Positions 36,421 through 48,510 are shown, numbered from the stretch's first letter. The stretch is 64,000 nucleotides of DNA from Mya arenaria (GCF_026914265.1 NC_069136.1:52941381-53005380); one strand, 5' to 3'. Made by a program: numbers and translations. Notes: a model not told the origin generated them from the letters alone.

Positions 36421-36588
36421 GAGTATATGCCTACCGCTCGTTCACAATGGGGTGTGTATGCTTGGGACTCCAGTAATGACTACTACAGGGCATGTCTCAA
36501 ATGGCATCTCTCGTTTGAGATGTCACCCGAAGATGTTTATAATCTTGGCATTCAGGAAGTCGACAAAATTACGACTGCTATGCATTAG
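36421..36588 (+). pseudogene. DUF885 copy 2, exon 8 (TAG at last codon)
   Basis: 168 nt, open through EYMPTARSQWGVYAWDSS, but the last codon before the donor is TAG (36586-36588) where copy 1 has AAG. Confidence 0.8.
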
Positions 36589-37393
36589 GTAAGAAATAGT
36601 ATATTTAGTAGATTTCCGAAACTGTGTAGAAGCCTTTATCTTACATTTGTGGTGCTACAGCCGTCTCGTCGTCCAAGGTGTAGTTAGATCCTCTTGAGAA
36701 TTCAGATCTTTGGATATAAGTTGATGCTTCTTGAAAATAGAGCATTGCTAATGGTGTTGTTTGGGGCAATGTTGTCGTTACCATAATGTCAGTGAACCAT
36801 CTCATTCAGACAAGAACGCTTCACGTACTTTGTACTTCCGAAGGAACTAAAACTAATTAAATGATGCGAATGTCATTGCAGAGACAAGCAAATGTTAGAC
36901 TCTCTAATCGCATAATTATCAAAAATTTAGCCGAAACACAAAGAGTATTATGTATAAAAAACAATACATGCACACAAATCGAGGTGTTCTTGCTAGATTG
37001 TAATAACTACCAAAGGCGGATCAATGATTTCGAATTAGAGGGTGTGGAATAGGGGTGACGCGCTCCAGGTGTACACCCCTCCTTCGCTAAGAAATACCCT
37101 GTACTAATAAAGGAAATCAGTCACTTCCTATTTTATAGACTTGAACATTACCCAAGTAGTTAATCAATTGGGAATGGGCTATCGCAATGGAGCAGTGAAA
37201 GTGTTACCACTATGTTAAAAATCCGTTAACAAACGCTAAAACAAACCTGTCAAACCATTGAATAACAAAATAAAACACATAAAAGCCCCCGGAAACGAAA
37301 TATGTTCGTTATTCCGACTCCACACATCTTGTCCTAATATGTTGTATATACTGCATTTGAAAATATAACTCAATACTTTCGTTTTTCTCTTAG

Positions 37394-37480
37394 ATCTTAG
37401 ACAAGCAAGACTTTAAGGGGTCAGTTTCGGAGTTTTTCAAGAGTCTGGAAAACGACACAAGAGCTTTTTCAGACAACCAG
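37394..37480 (+). pseudogene. DUF885 copy 2, exon 9
   Basis: 87 nt, open, encodes the same protein segment as copy 1 exon 9. Confidence 0.8.
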
Positions 37481-37732
37481 GTATGAAAACACTATCAAAA
37501 CAAAAATAACTATACCCGTAGCTATACGCCCATCGGCGAAATTGAATATAAAGCCAAATGAATATTAACGATAAGTAGCAATAAAGATAGATATCATAAA
37601 ACTTGTTTATATTTCTTAAAAATCGTCCTGCAATATTGGATTATCAATGATTTGTTTTTGCCATAACTTATAGTGATATAGACATCTCCACTTGTAGTGA
37701 AACATGTAATTTTCACAAAATATATTTTGCAG

Positions 37733-37827
37733 ACCTACATTTTACAGTTTCACAATGACACAGTCTTTAAGAGGATAAACCCTAAACTTGAGAAACTGTT
37801 TAAGGACATCCCAGATGTTCCTCTTGA
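37733..37827 (+). pseudogene. DUF885 copy 2, exon 10
   Basis: 95 nt, open, with the intact donor CTTGA|GTAAGG that copy 1 has lost. Confidence 0.8.
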
Positions 37828-38265
37828 GTAAGGCTATTTGGTCTTAATCACTGATGAAATAGTTTTAATTGGACACATTCACCGATTTTATGTCATCAGT
37901 GATTGTATTTGTTTGCACTTATTGATATTGAGTCATTTATCTTGTAATGGACAAACGACGCTCTGTAACTGTCAGACACCTATTTGGGCTGACCTTTGTA
38001 AAAACATGACTGAAACAATTGAATCGTCAAATAACTATAATATAGAACATTTTCTGTCTTACTGTTTAATGATTATTAGCAACATCAGTCGAATATATAA
38101 AACTGATAGGTTCTTCTTTGGTAAAAGGTAACCAAAATGTTTATTATCCAATTATTAAGTCTAAGGTAAGCCAGTTAAATATTTTGACTGATACTTGCCC
38201 ACCATTGCAACATTTCTGTTGAGTATATACTGGTGTTGTGTTTACATGTAATTCATAAAATTATA

Positions 38266-38346
38266 GTTCGTAAAATGATTAGTTGATATTGCCATCGGTG
38301 GGTAGGGTTCGTAAAATGATTAGTTGATATTGCCATCGGTGGGTAG
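38266..38346 (+). repeat. 41-bp tandem duplication, copy 2 only
   Basis: Two units beginning GTTCGTAAAATGATTAG and ending GGTGGGTAG. Copy 1 has one unit near 31093. Confidence 0.8.
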
Positions 38347-38509
38347 CGTTATTCCCATATGACACGTTCTAACTTTTCGGATTGGTTTTGATTCAAATAC
38401 CAAGAAAATAAACAGCAACAACAAAGAACAACAATAATTCACAAAGGTTGTAGGCAACCTGTTTAATCAAAATCAAATACATTATTGTTTATATGCTTCC
38501 CATTAACAG

Positions 38510-38611
38510 AATAGAAGCCTCTTCCTCCGACGGACTTGGTGGTGGCTACTCATCGGCGTCCGAAACCACTCCTGGCAGATTCACCATTAATCTCTTCAGG
38601 CCAAGGGAAGT
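38510..38611 (+). pseudogene. DUF885 copy 2, exon 11
   Basis: 102 nt, open: SSSDGLGGGYSSASETTPG. Inferred donor GAAGT|GTTAGT. Confidence 0.75.
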
Positions 38612-39090
38612 GTTAGTAGCAAGCGTTATGATTCTCATTTATTCCTTATTTTTTATTGTATTTCTGAGAATGAATATCTTTCTTTTTTCAAAAAGTGTTG
38701 TTGTTTTATTAAAATAAAAAATGGTATCAGCTGAGTAAACATCACAAACTTTTTATGAAATATTTCAATACATAAGCATAAAATGCTTACACTTGCCTCT
38801 ATTAAATTATCAAAAACACTACATGTGTAATAATAAATGCCAAACAATCATAATAAATTATGTCTGATCATGTTTTGCAATCATAGATTATGTCTGCTCA
38901 TAAAATGTCTTAAGCATAATTAATATATGTATTTGCAAATATTTCTCAAAACTACAAAATGTCTACTCATAAAACATAAAAAATGTTTTTACATGTATTG
39001 TGTTCTCATATTTGATTTTAAATTTTGAAGAAAATGTAATCATTCTCTCATGAATTATTATCTCCTGAATTATTCTCTTTACATAACCGG

Positions 39091-39151
39091 ACCTTTGTTT
39101 GAGGCTATGACATTGTCTCTACACGAGGCCAACCCGGGGCACAACATGCAA
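39091..39151 (+). pseudogene. DUF885 copy 2, exon 12 (acceptor lost, HH to HN)
   Basis: The acceptor reads CCGG where copy 1 has CCAG. The motif is HEANPGHN: the second His of the HH pair is Asn (CAC to AAC). Confidence 0.8.
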
Positions 39152-39236
39152 GTAAGATGTGTATTGCAATTTATCATTTTATTCAAGGAGTAAAATAATA
39201 ACGGAATACCCTGTTTCTCTTACAAGACTGTGTTTT

Positions 39237-39452
39237 GATTGTCGGGCTAGCGTTGTGTTTAAAGCACTCGCTTCTCAACAAAGCTTCCGTGTTAGATTGT
39301 GAGTTTGATTAGTGGTCACCAAGCCAGACAAGTAGGTTTTCTCCGGGTTCTCTGGTTCCCACACAGCACACGAACGCCCTTTCGAAATGGTGCTAACTTT
39401 TGATTAATATAAGTTGCAATTACTTGTATCACAGTTGTAAAAATAAATCATG
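39237..39452 (+). repeat. tRNA-headed SINE, copy 2 (within duplication)
   Basis: Same insertion as 32005-32230, carried by the tandem duplication, so the SINE predates it or was copied by later conversion. Confidence 0.55.
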
Positions 39453-39630
39453 TCTAAACTAAAGCCCTTTCATAATCAATCAATACAACTGATGCTAGTA
39501 CGAGTAAGACACAACACTAGTTATATTATGTTTATGTAAACATTTATAGAAGAATGATTAAATTATGTATGTTATGCGTTGTGATCCTGTATGTTTACAT
39601 TAACATAATCATATTTGTTTTTCACTACAG

Positions 39631-39734
39631 CATAGTTATTTAATGAAAGCAGGTTTACCTGACTTTCGTCGGGACCCGATGTATTATTACTACAACATTC
39701 CAACTGGTTTCCATATTATTCCGCATATCAAGAG
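39631..39734 (+). pseudogene. DUF885 copy 2, exon 13 (1-nt deletion)
   Basis: 104 nt against 105 in copy 1: ATTCCAACTGG replaces ATTCCAAACTGG, losing the frame before WFPYYSAYQE. Confidence 0.8.
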
Positions 39735-39869
39735 GTAATTTAGTTTCTTTCATGATAAAAATACATGTTATCTGTTAAATTCGATATATAATTATGCTGT
39801 CGCAAGTGTCTATCGAATAGACATAATGAATAAAGTAACTATTCCGTCAAAATAATCATACCTCTTTGT

Positions 39870-41865
39870 TTCTGAAAAATGTGTTGTAAAGTGCCTTTTT
39901 TATGGGTTTTTTACTTATTAAAAAAACACCGCACTTTGTGAGTTCGTTTATTTTCAAATCATTCACATTCTATATTAAAAGTTAATACATAAATATTTAT
40001 AGGACAAACATAATGTCTTTCAACGAGTAACTCGGTTTGTATTAATATATAAACTGCAATGTAAAGCTCGTCCTGAAATTAACAATAAACAATTGTAAGA
40101 ACATTTTCCATGCATATCAACTGTTATTTTAGCAAATAAACAATATGCATACACTCCAAAATCCTTGTTAAAAATACATATTACTTTTAACACCGGATGT
40201 ACGCATGACACCTGATGTACACATGACACCTTAAATATTTACAAATAACACATTATATAATCACAGTACAAATGTCTGTTCATTCACATTTCATTGACTG
40301 TCCATTCACATTTTCTTGGACTTACAAACAAAGCCTTGTTTGTCAGTCTTTGCACAATAATATTAAATGCCAAACAGTGTGGTTCCAACACTTTAAATAT
40401 GATAAACAAAAATACAAACACTTACAGAATATGTGGTATTCTAGACAAACATCTCTGCCATATATGATATATCACACGACACGCTCACTGCAACGGTAGC
40501 CTGTTAAAAACGACCATGCAAATAACAGTACCTGTCAAAAGTGACAAACAATGAATCTGGAAAAGATTCATTAAATATTCTAGCAGCCCTTGTAAATTTT
40601 GGGTGAAACGAATTTCCAAATATAGTGTCGAAAGAAATATAAAAATACAAGAAATAAGAAAGTGTCCCGACAAACTAATATTACGTACACGTAGAATAAA
40701 GTCTAAAGTATCCACCTACCTAATATCTATCAGTAACTTCAATCTAACATCTCGATGACTCCAGATTTTCAAACCAACTAAAATATCTTTCTAGCGGCTT
40801 CCTTATAAACTACAAATACTCTCCAAGGGAGATCATTACTATTTAAGTCTATCTAAATACTTTACCGACAAGTATAGGTTACCTAACACTATTACTTGTC
40901 ACATAGTTACAAATGTATGCGTTCTTTCAACATTTGTTAAGGCAAAAAGGTATGTAGCTTGTCTGAGAACATTTTCTAAAGAAGCCCTTAACCTAGATAT
41001 CATTTAGAAAAGTATTCTACCATTTATTCGATAAAACTGTTGACTTATTTAGCTGATTAGTGATTATACGCTTGTTTTACCCTTTTTGACAGTATTTTGT
41101 AAACTATATTTCTTTTGAACTACTTTCACAATATAGTATTAATAGACAAACCATATTACTTCTAATAACAAACCATATTTGATAAACGCCTGAATTCCAT
41201 TTTGCCAAAGACTATCGGACATAAATTTATACGAACACCTTTCATTTTCCGGGCGTCCGCTAATGTTTACGCCCAAGAAAAGGTGTATTATTCCATGGAT
41301 CCACACTCCGCTAACGCGTCTTGGCATTTGTGTAAACACAAGCATATGAAGTCACACTTGATCTATATTGATTCGCTTTAAACGATAACATATCTAAACC
41401 AGATGGAGTCGCGCATTGAATGTTTTTATTTAACTGAGCAAAGGCGGTCTATCATGCATACAGGGTTTGGTTTGAATGTAGAAAAAGTCCCTAGCTGAGA
41501 AGTAAAATACTAAAATGTGAGAAAAAATGCCGAAAAGCAAAACGAACAGAGAGTAAAACTTGAACAAATGTTCTTCTATAAATCTTACACTCTTTTTACA
41601 TAAATATAAAACTCTTTAGTAACAAATGGACTTAGGCTTCCGTTATGAAACGCGGAGGATTAAAAACAGATGCAGGTTTCTGATGCTTACGGCAGTTTGA
41701 AACATAATTCAATATTGTCCCTGGAACATGTTTTAAACAAACTTCAGTTCGTCAATTTTGAATAAATTAAACATGATATTTGTTAATGCAAGTTAAAGAT
41801 TCCAGGTTTGCTATTGAGTAAAAGATTTTACACATGTATTACTAGATGACGTTTTTCATCTTCAA
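39870..41865 (+). other. Single-copy intron between duplication and 3' exons
   Basis: No repeat, RNA or coding segment recognised. Confidence 0.45.
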
Positions 41866-41930
41866 GGCTGGGGTTTGTATTCGGAATATCTTGGAGAAGA
41901 AATGGGTCTGTATGAAGATGACCACGAGAT
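41866..41930 (+). pseudogene. DUF885 penultimate exon (single copy, acceptor damaged)
   Basis: GWGLYSEYLGEEMGLYEDDH, a classic DUF885 segment. Exon 13 ends in phase 0, so the exon should start at 41866, but the two bases before are AA rather than AG. The usable AG lies one base inside and shifts the frame. Donor GAGAT|GTAAGA, phase 2. Confidence 0.7.
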
Positions 41931-42521
41931 GTAAGAGTAAACCCCTTAATTGTAATAAAAAAATGAAGAAAGTAAACAGCAGAATATGATTTAAATGGTA
42001 ATGCCCTTTTAACAACAACAATATAACATTTCATCTGTGTTAAACAATACAAACCCTTTTCGAAAATAATAAAACACACATATATAAACAAAAATCTTTA
42101 CATTTATGTTCTCTCACCTTCTGCTTCCCCCACCAGGATGGGTAGGTACAGTTGCGACATTTTGCGAGCATGTCGGCTTGTAGTGGACACTGGCCTTCAT
42201 TACTACCGATAAGCACTGAAATATTTCTTACTGAGTCATTCTTGTAATGCAAATGTTTAATGAAATATATACAGAATTAATAAAAATATATTTTTTTTTT
42301 GAAAAGTTAGTTGATAAATTGGTTTATAGGTTAATACGCCTACTACTTTTGCGAAAGCTCAATAAAACATTGTTTATAACAATAATGGTCCTTTGTATGG
42401 AATATGAGAAGATTTAAAGCAAAGAAAAACGACAATAATAGTCAAGGCATTATGTATTAAGCCAGAAACGTTTTTATTAAATCATTACATTATTAAGTAT
42501 GTTTCATAATAATTTTAACAG

Positions 42522-42657
42522 TTGGTCACGTGCGAAAGCAATAGAATACCTTCAAAACTATACTGCAATGGCATATGGAAACGCAGCCAATGAAATCGAC
42601 CGTTACATCACGTGGCCAGGCCAGGCATGCGCTTACAAAGTTGGGGAAATCAAGTAG
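42522..42657 (+). pseudogene. DUF885 last recognised exon (single copy)
   Basis: [13 protein letters not shown] ... [19 protein letters not shown], then ATC AAG TAG (stop 42655-42657) or donor CAA|GTAGTT. DUF885 proteins normally continue for some 50-60 residues; that exon was not found. Confidence 0.75.
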
Positions 42658-45371
42658 TTTTGTTTAAATAAGCGTCCCTCTAAATATGTTAAAAGGACTT
42701 TTATCAAAATGAATGAGGACAGCTTTTATATGAAATCCTTCTATGGATAAAGTTCAAATTACAGGAAAAGTAATCGTATGCAAAACAATGCTGAATATTA
42801 TGTTCAATGTTTATATGAGGGCCTTAATTGAAAGGATTTGAATGTAAGATAATGCAGCTAACATAATTCAGACCATCTGTCATCAATTGTGTTTGAAGGC
42901 CGAAAACGTAGAGTAATACACAGAAAAAAATGTTATAATTTTATTGCATTGGGTTTTTATTGATAGCGACGTGGCCACAGCAAATTCGGCTATCTTTGAA
43001 AAGCTACTAGTAAGCTTCAAGATATTAAAAAAAATGTGATTAGGCCGCCGGAGATTAACCCAATTATCATAACGCTAAGTAGACCTGTTCGACAACGTGA
43101 ACGATGTACTTAAATGATTTTGCTTCGTGTCTTAGTAAGGCTATGACGGAACTTAAAATTTAACTAACTTTCAAGACCGGTATAATGTCACTAACACCTC
43201 CTCACTAAAAAATAAAATATGTCCCTTGACGGTTTAAACACATTAACTCCGTTTTCAATTTTGGCGCCGCCATGATTGACTATTTTAAGACCCGTATCAT
43301 TTCGATATAATATCTGTTGGTTGAATGGCCGAGTTTGATTCTCAAATTATAAAAAAACGACAAAATATCGCATTCCAGCGTGTCACATGACCGTACAAGA
43401 TAACAAACTTGCACTATGTTAACAGGGTATTTTGGTGTATGTCTGAACTGGGGATTTTGTGGCCACGTTACTATTAATGGAAAATCCCATTTATAAAGGC
43501 AATATTTTATGACTACACGTATCATATGTTTGCTGTTTTGTGTTTTAATTATTAACCTGAAATGAGTTAATCATTCTTATGCATTAAATGGTACCTATGT
43601 GTATCACTCAATGTTTTCTACGTTTAGAGTATTTACATTGTGTTTATAGTCCATACACCTGATTAATACAAACAATGTCTATATTCAAAGAAAATCAGAA
43701 ATGACACCAAGAAATCCATACCACTTAATTTAATACGAAGAAGCTTAAAACAAAATAATCTAACAGTGTTCAACAGTTATGTCTCTTAATTTTTCACTCT
43801 CACCTAGCGTGGCATAGCAACACATTTAAATCACAATCTTTGACGGTAAGTCGGACAATGGTGCTGTTCTCTGATATACTCAGCGAAGTGTGTTTGTAAA
43901 TCTTATCTACTAAGCACGTTTAATTAGGAAGTTTGCAACGAAAAACGATGTAATTTGAATTGAATATTTAGTGTAGTTGTCCGTTGAAATTCGGCCTTTT
44001 GTCATTGTGTAAGTTTATCCCCAAAGGTAGTGGTATTTCGATGTATCGATTTTGCATGATCCGTTTCCGAAGTCGGCTTCCGTGTGTTTGACAGGGAACC
44101 TTGCGTATACACAGACACTCGTGTTTTGTGTTGAAATAACAGCTGAAAGTCGCAATAAAATGTCACATTTATAGGTACAAATGTTTGATTTCCAACCAAA
44201 AATGTTCCATTTCCATGTCGAATAACATGAAATTTGAACAAAAATAGACTATTATTTTATTATGGGAATTCATTTAAATTTACAGATTTGTAATGCATCA
44301 GCATGTATGTCGAATATAACAATCGTGCTCTCATCTCTAAGGTGAAAGTCTCACTAGGCAATTGTTCCATAATATGGATTTCATAGCAATGCTATGTATA
44401 TCTGCCATTATTACTTACTACATCAGTATAATTTACCGGCAAGTTAGTTGCATTTTTATCGGCTGTTGATTTGGGAAAAATGCACATTCAACGGCCTTAA
44501 GAAACAAGGAGGACATATCTGCCACACCCTCCTACCCATAGCAGGTTTGGAATAGAGAAACCACATTAAAACTTTGGTTGATGAACGTAAGTAAAACACC
44601 TAAAGAAAAACACCTGATCTCAGTTGAACCTTCCCTCAATTCTTTACTCGATGAATTGAAATTAAACTTCACCTTAATCAATGTTTAGTTTATTTTCTTA
44701 ATTTGTTATCGTATTATTGAGATGCAATACAGAAATGCTTCATGTACAGGGGGCATACATTGTGGGGTAATAACAAAGCGAGTTCGTGTGTCGTGCTTTG
44801 TATGATATTTACCACACAACATAACCCTTTGAGTATCTTCGTAACTCTCGTTAGTTGTTTTTTTTGTAATGATTTAAATACGGACGGTAGACCTTAAACA
44901 AAAATATGCACATATATTTCATAACGCAATAATGTAAAACATTCAGAATAAGTTATTTGATTGATTTTAACAATTGTTGCAATATGCTTATAAATCCAAG
45001 TTAGGTTACCTACTTTCCAGTTAGACTTTGAGTGTGCGAGTTGTTATACAGAGGATAGCCAAACATCCGGAAATATGAGGAGTTTTCTGGTGGATCAAAA
45101 ATATCAATTTGCCTGAGACCTTTGCCTACAAAAAAAGACAAAACTTTTATCTAATCATTTGATAAATCATACACTACAATTGTAAACTGCCTCCATCAAA
45201 AACATGTAATTAACGAATTCGTATAGTTGTTGAATATTCATCTTGTTTATTTTCGGAAGGCAACGGCTATAATACTTACAAGTGAAATATTGTGCAATGT
45301 CCTTTTCAACTATATAGCTCTTCGTCCAAGTTCTTTGATTTCGTCGACCTTCAAATAGAAAAAGAAATTGG

Positions 45372-45880
45372 CATCTATACTGTCAGACTGTATTATATGG
45401 CTAATGCAATTAAGTCTTTACTGTCAGACTGTATTATATGGCTAATGCAATTAAGTCTATACTGTCAGACTGTACTTTATTGCGAATGTAATGGCGTCTA
45501 TACTGTCAGACTGTGCTTTATGGCTGATGTAACAGAGTCTATACTGTAAGACTATACTTTATGGCTTATGTAATGGAGTCTATTCTGTCATACTGTACTT
45601 TATGGCTGATGTAATGGAGTCTATACTGTAAGACTATACTTTATGGCAATGTAATGGAGTCTATACTGGCAGGCTTAACTTTATGGCTATTGTAATGGAT
45701 TCTTTCTTGCCAGGCTATACATTATAGCTTATGTAATGGAGACTACACTGTAAGACTATAACTTATGGCTAAAGTTACAGCGTCTATACTGGCAGCTAGA
45801 CTTTATGGCTTATGTAATGGAGTCTATACTGTCAGACTATATTGTATGTCTAATGTAATGGAGTCTATACTGTCAGGCTG
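45372..45880. repeat. 41-bp minisatellite
   Basis: About 12 units of roughly 41 bp with the core 'TCTATACTGTCAGACTGTAC' followed by TTTATGGCTAATGTAATGGAG. Units drift from left to right. Confidence 0.85.
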
Positions 45881-45943
45881 TTTGTGCCTCTCGTTCAGTC
45901 TGTAATGGGTCGTAGCCTTGTGCGTCTTAACCGGGTTTTTTTA

Positions 45944-46097
45944 AAGAATGAAATGCGGGGTTGATGTCATTTTCGGGGTATGAACGCAATTGGGTTGGTT
46001 AATGTGTGTGAAGTCCGAAGGACTCCACGCGTACTTTGACCAACCTAATTGCGTTCATATTCCCGATAATGACATCAACCCCGCAATTCATTCCTTA
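45944..46097. repeat. Near-palindromic foldback element
   Basis: Arms of about 70 bp pair around the centre AGTCCGAAGGACT (46011-46023): left 'ATGCGGGGTTGATGTCATTT', right 'AATGACATCAACCCCGCAAT'. No coding content. MITE-like. Confidence 0.8.
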
Positions 46098-46663
46098 TAT
46101 TTACAACAATAGCTCATTATTTCATTCAAGAATTGTTAAAAACCACTTCATTTCATTAAAGAAAACCTTTCAGTAATCCGTTCTTACCCATTCTGTAAAT
46201 AGAACGACCCATATGTAACCGGAAACATTTTTTCAAATGACGTCACAATAACGCGGGAAAAGATCAACCACTATAAAACGTAAAAATTGAAACACTTCTG
46301 GCACCAATATATTTAAAATATAATAAACTAACACTTTTTAAAATGTTGATCTATATTTTACGGGACCTGCTGACACAATACAACCAATAACAAGATCAAT
46401 AGCTTTCATGTATATTGTTATGCTATGACTTACGACCCGAACATATCCGAAAATGTTGCGTTCATCGATTGAATTGGCCGAAAGGCAGTTCATTTAAGGA
46501 ATGGAAGTTGAGGTGAAAATATTTGACTACTATTTATTCATGCTACCTTTACATATCGTGAAGTTTTATCTTATTCGGTAAAGTATCTAAAACTACGCGA
46601 TTGTTACATACTTAATGTACATATCTTCTACACAGATTCTATAACAGTCTTAGTATGATAACA

Positions 46664-46743
46664 GGTAGCGTGGCCGAGCGGTCTAAGGCGCTGGTTTAAG
46701 GCACCAGTCTTCGGAGGCGTGTGTTCGAATCCCACCGCTGCCA
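46664..46743 (+). tRNA. tRNA-Leu (anticodon AAG)
   Basis: Full cloverleaf: acceptor GGTAGCG/CGCTGCC plus discriminator A, D arm GCC/GGC, anticodon stem CTGGT/ACCAG with loop TTAAGGC (anticodon AAG), short variable arm CTTCGGAG, B box GTTCGAATCCC. No intron. The T stem (GTGTG against CCCAC) has one T:C mismatch and the variable arm is slightly short, so a mildly decayed copy is possible. Confidence 0.85.
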
Positions 46744-46750
46744 CTAGATG

Positions 46751-46754
46751 TTTT
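46751..46754 (+). terminator. Pol III terminator of tRNA-Leu
   Basis: TTTT eight bases after the discriminator base. Confidence 0.65.
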
Positions 46755-48339
46755 GTCCGCGAAAAAACAGCTTCGTTACGTTATTGATACGTACTATTTC
46801 CTAAAAATCACCAGCCACGTAAGTAACATTCGTATCACAAGGGCGCAGAGAATGCCTTTAAACAGGAATGGCTATAAAATTAATGAAAATGATTTTTCAG
46901 GGCCTACCACAGTAAAAGTGGATGGGTCAAAAATAAAAATGTTTGAAAAGTTCATAATTAACTACGTTTTGAGGAACAATCTTTTTCAGGAGTAGAACAA
47001 ACATCCTTTGCAACATATTTTGGGGTAATACGGTGTTGGGCAAATTGGGCTTGTTCCTGTAGTTTGTTATTGTATGATTGTTGTTTCAAAGTAATATTCT
47101 AAATAACACAATGGTGATAAAAAATACTACCGATATTTTTGAATATATTGTATCGCTTTATATAACATACGAATAAATTATTTATGTAAAAAATCATTTT
47201 TCCGATCATAAATTTTATTGCAATATAATCTCACGTGTTTGGTCACAAAATAACTTATGTTGTAGTATTCCATAGGTTCGTTGTACGTGCAACATCCTTC
47301 GAAGGTAAAACTTGTATGGTTGTTTGCGCATGCACCATGACCAAAATCCCTCTTGGAGTTTTTGAAGGTTCAGCAGTTCCTGATAAAATGAAATGTTGAT
47401 TTATTTTATTTCCATGTATATTTAAAGATATGTGAAAACGATATTGTACTACAGTATAAAGCCCCCCTTTACGTATAACAAATACAGAATTAATAGCTAT
47501 AAGTTCAACATGTTTTCACAACGACAACATATGAAGTAATATGCTATGAATAGATAAATATGATTTGCCATAGCTAAGACGAAACTTGACTTCAATCTGT
47601 GATGAAATGTTAACCTGATTGCTGGTGTATACGAAATGTCTGACTTGTTTTAATCAAGATGCGAAAATGCACACACTTAATAACATCTGTATTTAAACTT
47701 GCCGTGAATTACTGTAGGCACCAATTTCGTTGTATTTTCCTACAAAAAACTGCCATTGAAGAAAATAATAATGTAACAGTTAAAATTAACCTTTGCCTAA
47801 AATTATTTTTTTCAAACATGGTTTTATCGCCTATAAATTATTTAACACACTCATGTTTATATTTAACTATAGAGAAAGTTGAAACATTAACAAACATAGT
47901 TTATATCGTTAACAACTTCGATAAAATCCGTAATTATTAACTTAAAATATGAACTCGTGCTTTTGCTATTGCCTGTAAGCCATAACAAATACTTGAGCGG
48001 TAACACTAGTTATCTTTTTGTAACGTCAGTATAGGTAGGAACAAATTAAACATAATGTAAATGCATTAGGCGTAGCAAATAATGTATGTTTCCAGTCCTA
48101 CCCTAGTTTTATTCCCGATCTTATTTTTTTTTTCGCCAGCTGACAGTCTTCTTTTGACCGTTATTTTCTTTCTACTTTTGAGATTAACGTTCGTTAACTT
48201 CGTGCTAGGGAAAGACGTGTAAATGTATCGCGACGGTTTTCTGTGTAGGGATTATATTAAGACACAACTTAACTAAAACCAATAAAAACTAAACCAAGAA
48301 ATTCAGCCTACCTACCTTGTAGTTTGGGACATTGTAATC

Positions 48340-48510
48340 AGAAATGAACACTGGTTTGTGGTCACCAAGACGGACACGTGTGTTTCCTCCGTGTACTCCG
48401 GTTTCCCAAACAACACAAGACAACATTCTCGCGTAAAATCTTGCCAACGAGAGTGATTAATATACTGTTGTAATAACATGTTTCACAAAAGTTAAAACTA
48501 AATTAACAAT
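48340..48510 (+). repeat. SINE fragment without tRNA head
   Basis: Matches the body of the element at 32088-32230: 'GTGGTCACCAAGACGGACAC', TTTCCTCCGTGTACTCCGG, ACAACACAAGACAAC. 5' truncated. Confidence 0.55.

Larger units (their letters stand above)
32637..39869 (+). repeat. Tandem duplication, copy 2 (7.2 kb)
   Basis: Direct repeat of 23124-32636. The last about 600 bp (39310-39869) are close to identical to copy 1, the rest clearly more diverged. Lacks the equivalent of 26706-28442. Confidence 0.85.
22697..42657 (+). pseudogene. Secreted DUF885-family gene with intragenic tandem duplication, both copies broken
   Basis: Exons read N- to C-terminally as a DUF885 protein (Pfam family with a HEAxPGHHxQ motif, thought to be a metallopeptidase): signal peptide, FWSWRMRNNP start, EYMP..WGVYAW segment, FKGS.SEFF segment, HEANPGHH (31847-31870), GWGLYSEYLG, and [17 protein letters not shown] near the end. 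The signal exon (22697) and the last two exons (41866, 42522) are single; the exons between are present twice, at 24443-32501 and 33221-39734. Copy 1 has a shifted frame and stop (27800), a TAA (29349) and a lost donor (30649). Copy 2 has a 1.7-kb deletion, a 2-nt frameshift (36081 exon), a TAG (36586), a lost acceptor (39089-39090), His to Asn in the metal motif and a 1-nt deletion (39631 exon). No combination of exons that I can see gives a full open frame. Family call is firm; loss of function is inferred. Confidence 0.85.

Noticed and set aside
45292..45549. 85-codon frame over the 41-bp repeat, considered as the missing DUF885 C-terminal exon
   Set aside because: No DUF885 C-terminal motif; most of it is minisatellite.
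46753..46995. 80-codon frame directly after tRNA-Leu
   Set aside because: No recognisable domain, no splice or promoter context; overlaps the Pol III terminator region.
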